Shown here one piece after another: positions 28,570-41,381 of a stretch of DNA of 64,000 nucleotides. Position 1 is the first letter of the stretch. Each line of letters opens with the position of its first letter. The translations under genes were made by a program, and so were the position numbers. Under the pieces are notes generated by a model, which saw nothing but the letters and a program-made list of their open reading frames with translations, was not told the origin of the DNA and did no database searches. The stretch is from Chrysomallon squamiferum (taxonomy: Eukaryota; Mollusca; Gastropoda; Neomphalida; Peltospiridae): the NCBI GenBank assembly GCA_012295275.1, contig CM022668.1, positions 635,157 through 699,156 on the forward strand. Reading direction: 5' to 3'.

Positions 28570-28663
<94 letters not shown>
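28570..28663. repeat. Palindromic (AAT)n-(ATT)n tract
   Basis: About 42 bases of AAT repeat pass directly into about 50 bases of ATT repeat. The two halves are exact reverse complements and could form one long hairpin or cruciform. Confidence 0.95.
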
Positions 28664-28665
<2 letters not shown>

Positions 28666-29126
28666 ATAAAGTAAATAAAGTAAAGTATTTATAAAGATGA
28701 TTTAGTTTGGTAACTGATTTTTGTTTTGTTTTTTCTGCTTTTTTCTGAAGTAACTCACACAGATTCGTGTGTGTGTGTGTGTGTTTGCGTGCGGGTATGT
28801 TTGTGTATGTCTGTTATTATATATAACAAAACACACGCATATATATAAATATGCACATAGACTTACATAAATAAAAGTGTATGCATATATATATATGTAT
28901 GTATGCATGCATGTGTGTGTGTGTACGTATGTAATTATATATGTTTGTATGTTTGCATGCACGCATGAAGTTATGCACGTCTTACATATTAAAAAAGTTA
29001 TTTATTACTCTTTGACCTACATTATTTAATATCTGTTCTGTTGTGTTTCGCCCTAAATTTTTAACTATAATTTACACGTATAAAACAAAGTAATCATGCA
29101 AATAAAAAATAACATTAAAAACTCAC

Positions 29127-29200
29127 CTGATTTAAAGAAAACATCGACACCACGTTTAACTCTATTTTATTCCCATCCAAGTCATTATTTAAAAATCCAT
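29127..29200 (-). other. Possible 5' untranslated exon of the nuclear receptor
   Basis: A strong donor (AATCAG|GTGAGT) lies at 29,127 on the minus strand. The sequence before it has stops in the relevant frame and its phase would not read into the receptor exon at 26,079, so it fits an untranslated leader exon. The 5' limit is unknown; the end given is arbitrary. Confidence 0.3.
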
Positions 29201-30639
29201 TCATAAATCATTTGTTCAGCTTATACTAATATTTCAAGTTCTGTTTTGAAATATTATTATTTTTTATACATATTCAGTGTGCACTGAATGGAAGTAAGGT
29301 CTGCAAACGTTAGCGCGCTGTTGCATTATGGGCCATATCGTCAATAGTACAAATTCAAAGTGAGTGCGCTTGACCCAACCAAGTGCATGTTTATAAATAA
29401 ACACATAATGGTGTCACTGGTGTATGCAGTCGTGTAAACATGATGATCGTACGGGGGCAAAGTATTTCGTAGTCGCATCATATTTTAACGAAAACTAATA
29501 TTGCCTTGCTGTCATTATAACTTCCTAAGTATGAACTTGTTAGTTTGCATCTCTTTTCAACTACGTTTAGCGACAGTTTTTCTAGAAATATCTGTCGATA
29601 TGTGAAAACGAGATTAACCCCTATCGTTTCTCACGGTATGACCTATTGCAGAACTGGGTTGACGAAACGACTACATTGAATCACTGGATACCTTGAAATG
29701 TATCTCTGTTTATTTTTTTATTTTTTCATGATATTGTACATAAATTTATTTCTTGTTTTTCATGTTAAGTGCTGCTTATTTATAACAAATGTAAAAGAAA
29801 GAACGTGATCGCCTAGGCTGAAGCCTTGATCTGGTTTTAATACGGTTAAGCCAAAACGAGGTAAACGAGTTATTTCCACGTACCTTATTTTAGGGCGGTC
29901 CTGGGGCAGAGTAGAGGGAGACTAAGCGGATTTCAAATATTACAAAGAAAAGAAAAAAAATTGTTATTTGTTTATTTTAATTTATTTATTTTTATTATTA
30001 ATAATAATTTTTTTTTTAAAAGAAGGTGTAGAAATGAGAAATTTTGGCTCACATGGATTGATGTACCAATTGTATAAACAAACATGGATTATAGTAACTG
30101 AATATTCATGAATTTTTGCGCAATATTTAGTTCATGTTGATAAACAGTGTTCTCTATTTTCTTAACAATATTAATTAAAATAAGAGGTGGATGTCTACAA
30201 ACTGTAGTATCATAAGTAACTTAAATTAAAAGAGCTGACAGATTTTTGAAAAATTATTGCTAACTACAAAACGTTACTGGGATAATGTAAATTGTAAATG
30301 GATGTACAAACGTGTGTATATATATAAAATGACAGACATTATAGCATATTTTGAATAACAAGGATGAATCTGTAATGAAATTCATGAAGCTTAATCTTCT
30401 GGGCCTCTAATTCCAGATAGATGAAAGTTTTTTTTTTTAAATCTGAGATATGTCTAATCTTTTTAAAATCTTTCATGGAACATTGTCATAGAAGAAGATA
30501 CTTATCCAGACTCGTTGTTCCAGAGATGGTCGGACATCGCAATAATAGAGGTTATAGCCAGAGGTTATAGCAAGAGGTTTGGCGGGTACTAGATAAAAGG
30601 AAGTGTCGTTGGGTTTCTTGTTGCAGTGATTAAATTTAT
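29201..30639. other. Intergenic region, possible receptor promoter
   Basis: The part nearest 29,270-29,480 is less AT-rich (for example GCGCGC and ATGGGCC) and may be the receptor promoter. The rest to 30,640 is AT-rich with no supported gene. Confidence 0.35.
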
Positions 30640-31793
30640 TATTTGTCTGCAAACAGTTGTTACATCTCTAGTTTCTTACTTTAATGCTTATATTTGTTAT
30701 TTGTGGGTAAACAGTTGTTACATCTCTAGTTTCTTTCTTTAATGCTTATATTTGTTATATTTGTGGGTAAACAGTTGTTACATCTCTAGTTTCTTACTTT
30801 AATGCTTATATTTGTTATTTGTGGGTAAACAGTTGTTACATCTCTAGTTTCTTACTTTAATTCTTATATTTGTTATTTGTGGGTAAACAGTTGTTACATC
30901 TCTAGTTTCTTATATTTAATGCTTATATTTGTTATTTGTTATTTGTGGGTAAACAGTTGTTACATCTCTAGTTTCTTACTTTAATGCTTATATTTGTTAT
31001 TTGTGGGTAAACAGTTGTTACATCTCTAGTTTCTTACTTTAATGCTTATATTTGTTATTTGTGGGTAAACAGTAGTTACATGTCTAGTTTCTTACTTTAA
31101 TGTTTATATTTTTAATTGTGGTTTATATTTGTTAGTTTTTTAATGTTTATATTTGTTATTTGTGTAAACAGTTGTTACATCTCTAGTTTCTTACTTTAAT
31201 GCTCATATTTGTTATTTGTGGGTAAACGGTTGTTACTTATCTTTTTCTTACTTTAATGCTCATATTTGTTATTTGTGGGTAAACAGTTGTTACGTCTCTA
31301 GTTTCTTACTTTAATGCTTATATTTGTTATTTGTGGGTAAACAGTTGTTACATGACTACTTTCTTACTTTAATGCTTATATTTGTTATTTGTGGGTAAAC
31401 AGTAGTTACATGTCTAGTTTCTTACTTTAGTGTTTATATTTGTTATATTTGTGTGTAAACAGTTGTTACATGTCTACTTTCTTATTTTAATGCTTATATT
31501 TGTTATATTTGTGCAAACAGTTGTTACATGTCTACTTTCTTACTTTAATGCTCATATTTGTTATTTGTGGGTAAACGGTTGTTACTTATCTTTTTCTTAC
31601 TTTAATGCTCATATTTGTTATTTGTGGGTAAACAGTTGTTACATCTCTAGTTTCTTACTTTAATGCTTATATTTGTTATTTGTGGGTAAACAGTTGTTAC
31701 ATCTCTAGTTTCTTACTTTAATGCTTATATTTGTTATTTGTGGGTAAACAGTTGTTACATGTCTTGGTTCTTACTTTAATGTTTATATTTACA
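30640..31793. repeat. 58-bp minisatellite array
   Basis: About 19-20 tandem copies of a 58-bp unit containing TTTCTTACTTTAATGC, TTATATTTGTTATTTGTGGG and TAAACAGTTGTTACAT. The units vary by point changes and by small deletions or insertions (for example GTTATTT duplicated near 30,935). The apparent frame at 31,430-31,663 is a translation of this array. Confidence 0.95.
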
Positions 31794-31881
31794 GTTAATA
31801 ATTACAGTTAACATTCAATCTGCCATAAATAAATAATAAATAGCCTAAATCTAATAATAGCCTAAATAATAATAATAGAAA

Positions 31882-31912
<31 letters not shown>

Positions 31913-32161
31913 GCCATAGAGTTGGCATGGAAATGTGTCCTGACTAATAAAACTAGGTTTTGTTTATCATGTAAAGAATTAAGTTTTAAATCTGAGAACT
32001 TAAATTTAATTAAAATTTACAAAAAAAAAACAAGCATTATGTACAATAAAAGCAGTATATCTGTAGATGAAAGTAGTTCTTGTTTGCATAGTAATATCAT
32101 TTACATATTTATGTTGTCATAAATTCTCATTTTTGTACCTGAAAGTAATTAAGTATTTGTA
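31794..32161. other. Spacer downstream of gene C
   Basis: Short AAT microsatellite (31,885-31,910) and AT-rich sequence between the minisatellite and the polyadenylation signal of gene C. No gene seen. Confidence 0.45.
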
Positions 32162-32167
32162 TTTATT
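32162..32167 (-). promoter_or_regulatory. Polyadenylation signal of gene C
   Basis: AATAAA on the minus strand, about 120 bases past the gene C stop codon. Confidence 0.5.
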
Positions 32168-32287
32168 GGTCGATCGCAGTACTTTTAGATATGGTTGTTC
32201 TGTCTTCACATTTTGACACTTGTCGAAGTCTAATGTCCATATTGAGAAAGGTGACGTTATAACTATTTTAATATTGTCAAGGAAACT

Positions 32288-33209
32288 TCATGACCAGGAA
32301 ATGACGTCACTGTCACTGTCATTAGATCTATTTAGACACAAACTGTCATCATCTGAAACTTCATACCTGCAATAAAACAAAAAAAATAATAAGGTTAAAA
32401 TAAATTAATAAAGTGTAATATAAAACAAATTAAATTATTAATACAAGAAAGAAAGAAGAAAGTCAAAAAGATATTTCAAGATATTTTAAACTTTAGCACA
32501 AACAACAACAACAACAACAATAAATAATTAAATAATTATGAATAAAATCATTAAATAAGTAGATATTATAAGTGTGGTTTTGTTTTTCTTTCTCTTTGTT
32601 TTTTGGATATTTTAGGGTTTTTTTGTGTATATGTGTATGTATCTGCTGAATGCTGCTAACGTGTATGCTTACCAAGGACGACAATTCCATTCAGTTTGTT
32701 TCGTGGTCTGAAAAACACAATAGCAATTATAGTAACGATTTGTAGTAATATCGCTACAGCTAACAGTTCACGCGATTAAGATAAAAAATAATAATAATAA
32801 TAATAATAATTAAAAATTAAAAATATAAAGAACAAAATTATAAATAAGAGTATTGACTAATTAAGAAAACTGTATAATCACTGTCAGTGAGACTCGCGCA
32901 AATGAAGAGATTTATTTTTAAATATTCTCAGTCACGTGCATTCAAGTGTAAACGTATTTTTTATAGAGAGAGCCTCGGTAGTTTCTAGGAGTTTTTTATG
33001 TTGTTTTCTTTTTCTTTCTTTCTTTTCTTTTTTCTTTCTTTCTTTCTTTCTTTCTTTTTCGATATTTTTTCTTTGTTTCTTTTTTGGTTACTGTTGTTTG
33101 TTTGTTTATTTGTTTTTTGTACGAAACAAAATCCGATTTTTATAAAAGGTTGCAAAAATTATCAACTGATTAATATTTTGTCACTAAATCGCAGATAACC
33201 TGTAAAATC

Positions 33210-33246
<37 letters not shown>

Positions 33247-35149
33247 TATAGGTCGAGAATCCTTTATCCGGAATGCTTGGGACCGATTGTGTTTCGGATT
33301 TTCGAATACAAGGAGATAGCATGAGAACAGAATCTACGTCTAACTATGAATTCTATTTAATTTTCATATACAGCTTATGCAGATAGATGCAAGATTATTT
33401 ATAATAACAAACCCCAGCAACTTACGCAAGAAAATTGTTCCTCCTGTTTTTGAAATTCGGAATGTTTTTTGCCTGCTGAAATGAAGCTGCTGTTTTTAGT
33501 TTCCGCTGCTGACAGGGGAAAATTAAACAGGCTACCAAACTTGTCTGAGTGTGTTTCTTTTACAAGCGGTTTCGTTTTTCTCTCTCTATCTTCACTCAGC
33601 TTGAATGTCGTACTGTCAGAAAGACGCCGTCCGTCCGCTGCTGTCACTGATTCCACATAGTCGCTATTGCGGTAGCTTTGTTTTCGAACGGACTGGAGAT
33701 GTCGGTGTAGCCGTTGTTCAGATAGTTGATCGCAGTCCAGCTCTTCGTGTTCGAGATTGAGAACTATGGTTTTGTAGTTGCCGTCGTTGTCGTCGGAGTA
33801 ATAACTGGATTCTTCAGAGCCATTGCTAGTGGTGAAATTCGACGTAGTTGAACACCACTTGGAAACTGAGGGGATCGACATACTGGAATGTGAATTAGTT
33901 CCCACGTGTTTGGTGTACTTCTTTGTGTCAGTATGGTTCGTATCACCTGACAGGACATTAGTACTGGATGACGTCACTGATGACGTCGACGATAACATGT
34001 TGATCACATTACCTGTTCTGAATGTGTTGAACCTTGTTTTAATTGCTTCTGAGTTTTCGTTCTTTATGAATTTATTATCTGTTTTCTGTTCAAGATTTTC
34101 TAGTAAACATTTCTTGAACATGGTTCCAGCTTCATTTTTCAGTTCACTGTTTCCAGGCTGATGAGCTGGTGTTAGATAGCTAGTATTACATGTACTCGAC
34201 TTATCTGGGTTTTCACTGGACGGATGTTCACGCAATGGAGCGGAAGGGTTATTCTCTTTTGAAAATGAGTCGTTTTGTGTCACCGTCACTAACACATCGG
34301 ATTGTAATGAGTTGTTGGAAAGCTTCAGGGGAAGTCTCATTGTCTCTGATAGTAATAATGGGTCTAATGTATCTGCAGATTTTTCACAAACTGTCCTTTG
34401 TGCCACGGCGTCAACCTGTCCTTGAGACACACACGCATTAACTGAACAGTTTTTATGGAAAATGGGTTGCATCGATGTTTCTGTCTGTTTCTGTGATTTC
34501 TTAACAGACAAATATGGTTGTGGTGACGTCATAACAGACAAAGATGATTGCTGGATATTTTTATCAGCTAACTGTTTAGAAATTGACACTGTGTTTCTTT
34601 CTTCATTTCCACAAGAGCACGGATTGCACGCGCAAGTTTCACATGTATGATTCTGTGATAAACGAATATAATCTTCCTCCTGATGTTCGTCATTCTCTTT
34701 CTGTGGTAATAACAATGTTTTTGTTACGATATTTTCTCTGTGTTCTAGAGTATTCCAGATGATATTTTTAACATCATAATTACGTGTCCTGCACTGACAG
34801 TAAACCGATTTCATGATGTCACTGGAAAAATAAACACAGTATGTCACATTTCGTAAAATGCAGACTCAATAATATAGTTCAATGAATATGTGACTTTTGA
34901 TTGAAAAAAAAATATATTAAAATTATCTAAGTGTCACATGGTAAAAATAGTTTGACTCACTTCAAAGACATATTTTCAAATCGTTTCTCAAAGGCCAAAT
35001 CTAGAACGTGCATGACCAGCATGTAGCCATGACAACCAGCTGATGAACATCGACTTGATTCTTCCAAAACAGTTGGATTTTGATAATCCCATATTCTTAA
35101 TCCCTCAGCCACCAATAGCTTTAAATTAAAACAAAATATAGTTCTTTCT

Positions 35150-35204
<55 letters not shown>

Positions 35205-35605
35205 TGTTGTTGTTGTTGTTGTTTTTGTTGTTGTTGCCTGCTGCTGCTGCTGTTATTGTATTTGTTGTACTGTTGGGTTTTTTCTGTCAACACACTGTTA
35301 GGTTTACTTTCATATATCACAGAAATAATTTACTATATAGTACATGCATTGTTAAAAATACCTGAAGTATAATCACGTGATCAGTTCGGGCAGCTTCCAG
35401 GGCAGCGGCATGTGCGACTGTGTCTTTGTCATGTGACGTCAAGTGCACAGCAGACGACATATACTCCAAAAGTATTTGTAGACACAAATTCTGTAAATTA
35501 ATTAATATTATTTGTTTTTAATTGTGATTTCTTATCCAGAATGTTCAGAGAGAAAAGAAGTAGTGAAATTAAGCACTTGAGCTGATAACTGATGTTTAGT
35601 ACATA

Positions 35606-35693
<88 letters not shown>

Positions 35694-36379
35694 TAGACAC
35701 GCTTGAGAAATTTGTGTTAGGAGGCTAAATCCAAAAATATCACCACTGAATCTATTTTCTTCATATCTTCGTAACTAGATCAAATAAAAACATAATTTCA
35801 AGCATGCAAAATCTAATGCAGCTATTTTCCCTAACGAAACAGCAAAAATCATGATGGCAACCATGATGCTGAAGTTGAAAGTTTAGGTCGGTCAAGGGGC
35901 ATAACTATATTAAAATGTGATATTCGAAGTTTCACGTTGTTACCTCTCTTGATGCGACTAAAATTATCTTCATAAACCTTCGTACTCTCTATGCAAAAAA
36001 TTATTAATAATCAATATTCTGCCTTAACAAAAAATTATTACAACTGACTGCCATGTTTGTATTTTTCTTAGTAATGAGAGCGAATATGTTTAAATGTATT
36101 TTAATATCCAAATGAATAAATACTAAATGAGAGTGACAAAGAGACAAACATAAGAAGACAGACAGATTGATGGATAAATATATTATTGATTGATAGCCAA
36201 ACAGTCGTACAGGTAGAGAGATCACAGAGGCTTAAAAACTAAAAATTAATGTCAATAAATCTCACCTGACCTAGGTGCGCAGCGAGAGAGGTGAGAGTTA
36301 CAAGTCTCTGTACAGAGACGATGTCACCGCCATTCTCTATCTCACTCAGAATATTCCTTAGCGATTTTGTGTTGTTCAG

Positions 36380-36430
<51 letters not shown>

Positions 36431-36491
36431 TATAATTATTATTATTATTATTTAAAAAACACAAAAATATCACTAACAATTACAATAATTA

Positions 36492-36550
<59 letters not shown>

Positions 36551-36604
36551 AGTAGCAGCAGAAATAGTTGGCAGTTGTACTGTTATTATTATTATTATTA
36601 TTAT

Positions 36605-36636
<32 letters not shown>

Positions 36637-36728
36637 TAGTAGAAGGAGGAGGAGGAAGAGTTAACAGCAGCAGCAATAGTTGTAATACGAGTAGCAACAA
36701 TAGCAGTAATTTGATTACAGCATATTTC

Positions 36729-36768
<40 letters not shown>

Positions 36769-38552
36769 GGAAGAAAAAAGAATGAAATCTCAAAACATTT
36801 TTATTATAATGTATCACAGGTATCGTGCGTATAAAAATAATAAAATCAGTGACATAGATCATTGAAATATCTCACCTTGATAGCTTGTTTCAAAAGATCA
36901 GTATCCGTTTCGCTACTTGGCTGGTTGGAGATTATAACGTCACAAGTGGTAAGATCTATTTTAAAATTGTTAGTTTGATCCAACTTACTATGTTTATGAG
37001 CAGATAACTCCAATGGCACATTTGCATAATTTTCCAAATTCTGTCTGTATTTACTTTGTGCAGAGCCTAAACCCAGAGGAGTGACATCTGTTTTGCTAGA
37101 ACATAAAAAAAAATGTTCTGCGTTTTGAAGGTTGGGGTATCTGGACTCATCTGCTGTTTCTAGTGATTTGCGCTGTGGTGCAGGTGTGGAATTACCACGT
37201 GGACTAGAGGGTTTTTTGGTTTTTCTCTGGAGCATGCCTCCACTTAATAGTTTCCTGGAACCGCCGCTATTCATATTCCTCAAGAATGAATTGTTGGAAT
37301 TCTTCCAAGCAGCCTTTTTACCACTGCCTCTTTCTCTTTGAATGTGCTATAAAAATAAAAACAACAACAACAATAACATAAACAACAACAACAACAACAG
37401 TAACTTAATAAAAAGAGTTACTCTAAAATCTACTTACTGTTTTGTTTTTTTATATTCTTAATATTAAAATATTCTGCTACCGCTAATCTATCATTCATTC
37501 AGTCATCCTTTCATACTACTGCTATTACTGCTGGTGGTAATACTATGGCTTTCACTACTATAACTACTGCTGCTATTACTACTACTACTACTAGTTCTAC
37601 AGCTACTATAGTTACTACCAGAAGAACTACAACTACTACTACTAATTTTCATCCACGACAATGGCACACCCGTTCCCCTTTTCAAAATCTTCGATCTGAC
37701 TGGATACCTTCTTTTTCACATATTTTGTGTTTCTGTCGCAAGCAGCGAAACACTCGGCTATGGTGTCGTCTATGGTGAAGTTTTGTACCAGTGTATCAAT
37801 GTCCGATATCATCGCATACGTCAGCGGTTTCTGGTCAAAATGTCGTTGTCGCAGAGACTGCATTGCAAGCATATCTAAAAGAAAGAAAGAATGAATGAAT
37901 TGGTAACTGGTAATAAAGGAATGATTAGATGAATAAAAGAATGAAAGCTAGATGAATAAAACAGCAAATGAATAAATGAGCGAAAGAAAAATATAAATGA
38001 GAAAAACAGCGAATTTATAAGTTTAAATGAATACTTGAGAAAATGAACAAAGGGATGAATAAATTTAGTTATCAACACATCAGTTTTATTCAGTATTCAC
38101 TGTGAGTGTAGACAGCAAACTCGCTCGAAACACAACCACTCGAGATCAAAAGAAGAAAGGAGAAAAAGTATTCGACAAAAGTGTCCAGCAGCATTGGTTG
38201 TAATAAACTAAAATACACTGAAATAAGATAATGTCTCTTAGAGAATTTAGTTTCGACCTTTATTTATTTCAAATTATTAGTACTGCTGTTACTACAACTA
38301 TTACTACTACTACTACTCTATTATTTCTGCTACTACTCATATTCCTACTCCTACTGCTACTACTACTATTAATAATAACAATAACAACAACGGCATCAGC
38401 AGCAACAATAATAACAACAAGAGTAAAACTGGAAACATATTAAAAAGAAGAAGAAGAAAAAAACGAATTACAAAAAATAAATAAATGGAAAAATTATACT
38501 TACCTAGCAATGCTTCGGGATTCCTATTCTGTTTCAAAGTGGGACGTTCCAT
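32288..38552 (-). CDS. Ankyrin-repeat-like protein (gene C), complete
   Basis: I do not recognise the family. Coding exons in order: 38552-38504, 37874-37708, 37346-36876, 36379-36266, 35490-35362, 35118-34961, 34821-33426, 32707-32673, 32366-32288; all in phase, 865 residues. The start MERPTLKQ follows an in-frame TAA. Residues 17-72 form a compact, probably helical segment, then a basic, Ser/Pro-rich linker. Residues about 222-362 hold divergent ankyrin-like repeats, best seen in TSLAAHLGQNLCLQILLEY and DKDTVAHAAALEAARTDHVI, each ending at an exon border. Residues 363-828, mostly one exon, are polar and low in structure, with a small Cys cluster (CETCACNPCSCG). The C-terminus is acidic (DDDSLCLN, NDSDSD). 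IkB-like cytoplasmic regulators combine such features, but nothing here proves it. The exon 2 donor (AAG|GTATCC) is the weakest call; two alternatives in the same phase lie 48-51 bases on. It is head to head with the TNFR-like gene at 43,008. Confidence 0.75.
33251..33400 (+). mobile_element. MITE-like element, truncated copy
   Basis: Begins GGTCGAGAATCCTTTATCCG immediately after an AAT microsatellite and follows the full copy at 39,266-39,551 almost base for base until about 33,400, where it is cut short. It ends about 25 bases from the splice donor of gene C exon 7. Confidence 0.75.
35149..35232. repeat. (AAT)n followed by (GTT)n tract in gene C intron
   Basis: About 18 AAT units, then GTT units interrupted once by a T run. 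Confidence 0.9.
35610..35691. repeat. (AG)n microsatellite in gene C intron
   Basis: About 41 uninterrupted units. Confidence 0.95.
36382..36768. repeat. Cluster of AAT/ATT/AGT microsatellites in gene C intron 3
   Basis: Five tracts in under 400 bp: AAT 36,382-36,432 running into ATT, ATT 36,496-36,546, ATT about 36,582-36,605, AGT 36,606-36,635 and AAT 36,730-36,768. Opposite orientations make the interval rich in potential hairpins. Confidence 0.9.
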
Positions 38553-39227
38553 CTCTAGATGGTCCTTCTTTCTTTATCGTGTATCTGTTAATATAATTCC
38601 AAATAACAATACATTTAATATCAGAAACAGCAACTGTAGGAAATAGAGTACTGGCGGTACTGTGGTGGTAATACAAGATATAGTTGTAATATTAGTTTGT
38701 CTGTAATAGCTATATAGCTCAGTAATACTGGTGACCGTAGTAGAAATAATAGTACTATTAGTAGTAATAGTAGTCGTCTTCTTCTTCTTTACACATGTAA
38801 CTCTACACATTAAACAAACATAGACATGCTAAAATACGAAAAATATTGTGCAAACACAAATATACATTTAAAAAACTGCAGAGAATTAAATGGATATAGA
38901 GAGAAAAATAGGTACCCAGACAGACATATATAGAGTATATATTTTTATATTAAAAAATACATACCTACATATATATACTTACATACATACAAGCATACAT
39001 ACACATCCACATACATTCACGCATACATGCATACAAACATACACACACATATACATACTTACATACATACATACAAAAAGTTAAAGAAAACAAAGTAAAG
39101 TTAAATAACAATAATAACAACAACAACAACAGCAACAATAATAACAATAATAATAACAATAACAACAACAATAATACTAATAATAATAATAATAACAGTA
39201 ATAATAATAATAATATTAATAATAATG

Positions 39228-39263
<36 letters not shown>

Positions 39264-39265
39264 TA

Positions 39266-39551
39266 GGTCGAGAATCCTTTATCCGGAATGCTTGGGACCG
39301 ATTGTGTTTCGGATTTTCGAATACAAGGAGATAGCATGAGAACAGAATCTACGTCTAACTATGAATTCTATTTAATTTTCATATACAGTTTATACAGATA
39401 GATGCAAGATTATTTAACTAATATTTTTAATAATTTTGTGCATAAAATGACGTTTGTATGTGCACAAAAGTCCGAAAACTGACAGATATTATTATTTCAG
39501 GTGCTCGGAAAAGTTTCTGATTTCGGAATTCCGGATAAGGAATCTTCAATT
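39266..39551 (+). mobile_element. MITE-like element, complete copy
   Basis: About 286 bp with terminal inverted repeats that share ATCCGGAAT: the left end is GGTCGAGAATCCTTTATCCG and the right end, reversed, is TTGAAGATTCCTTATCCGGA. It has no coding capacity, lies inside an AAT microsatellite and is bordered by TA. Size, TIRs and TA target fit a Tc1/mariner or pogo/Tigger-derived MITE; the superfamily is inferred. Confidence 0.75.
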
Positions 39552-39710
39552 CATAATAATAATAATAGTAAAGAATAAACACAGTAATGAGTACAATATT
39601 AATAATGAAATATTTTGTGAGTGACGTACAACAAACGCGTCACACAGTTAAAACAGTGCTAAGTGAGAATGATCTTGTTCACATTTGATATACTTCACGA
39701 CGACTTTTAC

Positions 39711-39870
39711 CTAAGAAGTTAAATTTATTGTTGTTTCTGTCCAAGAGGTTTTGTCGTCCGCATCTGCAGTGCGAGCGAATGGTTCCGTGCCTTCGAGTTT
39801 CGTCGTCACTGGACTTTGCTCTCCCGAATATTGTCTATCTCCAGTACATACGACAACAGGATATTTATTC
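39711..39870 (-). other. Probable 5' untranslated exon of gene C
   Basis: 160 bases bounded by a good acceptor (GCATTTAG|G) and donor (CTTAG|GTAAAA) on the minus strand, upstream of the start codon. It carries a 52-codon open stretch that ends in TAG at the donor, so it cannot read into MERPTLKQ and is best taken as leader. The exon is the same length in the duplicate (56,173-56,332) with both splice sites kept. Confidence 0.5.
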
Positions 39871-40827
39871 CTAAATGCATAAATATAAACACACACATAC
39901 ATCTATACTATAAGTATAAATCTCTAACAATTAACAAGAATCAGGTTAAATGGAATGTCATGAACGTACCTGGATTTTGAAAACTCGTTTTGTAAAATTT
40001 CTTAAATCTATTTTATGCCTTGGGAAGAGACGACAGAACCATAAATTATGTTTATAAAGAGCACGCGCTGTCAAGTTTCCTAGACGACGGTAATCTATCT
40101 AACTGGGTATATGCTGATATTCGATACCATCGAGTCGTAAATAAACTGATTTTTAATCTGCAGGCTGGTTTGTCATGCAAGTGTGGTTGAGTAAAATTAC
40201 CAATATGATAGACAGGATAAACAAAGTGACTAGAATGTCATTCTTCTGTGGTTAATATGCTGCGATGATCTGCTTAAAATGCATTTCTCTCCCCAAGAGG
40301 AATTTTTAAAACGCTGCATACGCCTTTCCGCCAAAACTGAGAAACCTTAATAAGACTGTTCCGTTTTGTAGTCAAACGAGTCATTACACCACGTACTAAC
40401 TTAATCCAAAACGAATGTATGTGTGTATGTATGTATGGGTCTGTGCATGCATATATATACTGTAGCACGCGCGTGTGTGTATGTGTGTGTGTGTGTGTGC
40501 GTGTGTGTGATATTGCTTCAAGTGGCCTATATCCTATTTTAGACAGAATGTTATATAGTATATCGCTAATCACACCAGCAGTTTTACTTTTAACGTTGAC
40601 TCTAAGTTGAGATGTCCTAAAACATGAGAAAAAAACCCTGAGAACCACAAAAGGGAATAAAAGAAGCGGCGCGGTAAAATTGCAGCGCACAGAAAAACTT
40701 AATGTGTTAATGCTTCCCCCCACCCACCACGTTGAACCAGATGCTATAGCACTCTGTTATCTGGACATCAGTAAACCTGCACAGGAAAACCGCACTGGAA
40801 CAAACACCACTGGAACAAAAATCCACA

Positions 40828-40828
<1 letters not shown>

Positions 40829-40884
<56 letters not shown>

Positions 40885-40918
40885 AATAAATTAATTAATT
40901 AATTAATTAATTAATTAA
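40829..40918. repeat. (AAT)n-(AATA)n-(AATT)n compound microsatellite
   Basis: Three successive simple-repeat phases. The copy-2 counterpart at 57,288-57,392 is longer. Confidence 0.9.
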
Positions 40919-41381
40919 ACCACTGAAAAGAAGTGTTGCTCTCAAATATTTTCTTTATTGTTTTATCTTTTTATTTTAGGCTCTGTTGATTGATATTATG
41001 CTAATGAAACCAATAATGATAATATCAGTTGTTGATAACATCATGCAGTTGCTAATTACGTCCTAATCGACTAGTATATAAAACTACAATTCTAAGTTCA
41101 GTCTCTAGTGTCACATACTAAATATGTTCTGATATATTACACATATACACTTCGATTCAGTCTTTATGACTAATCACTGCATCTGGTCCTGTCTTTATAT
41201 TTGTAACCATCTTTCATTTTATCACTGTGTGTTTTTATATAATACATTCCCCTGTCAAGTATTCTCACATCAAAATTAACATTCCTGTAAGGAAACATTA
41301 CCAGTTTAAATTACATATCTATAATTTCGGTTTTAAAACAATATAATATCAGTCACACAAAATAACATCGCAGAAACTTAC

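Noticed and set aside
33823-34650. Plus-strand frames opposite gene C exon 7
   Set aside because: Shadows of the long minus-strand coding exon, which has phase-consistent splice partners on both sides.
37503-37778. Ser- and Thr-rich frames on both strands near gene C exon 2
   Set aside because: Translations of ACT/AGT trinucleotide runs in the intron.
40274-40723. 149-codon minus-strand frame, also seen in copy 2 at 56,736-57,197
   Set aside because: Kept in both copies only because the duplication is recent; it crosses a GT microsatellite of different length and lies in an intron of gene C.
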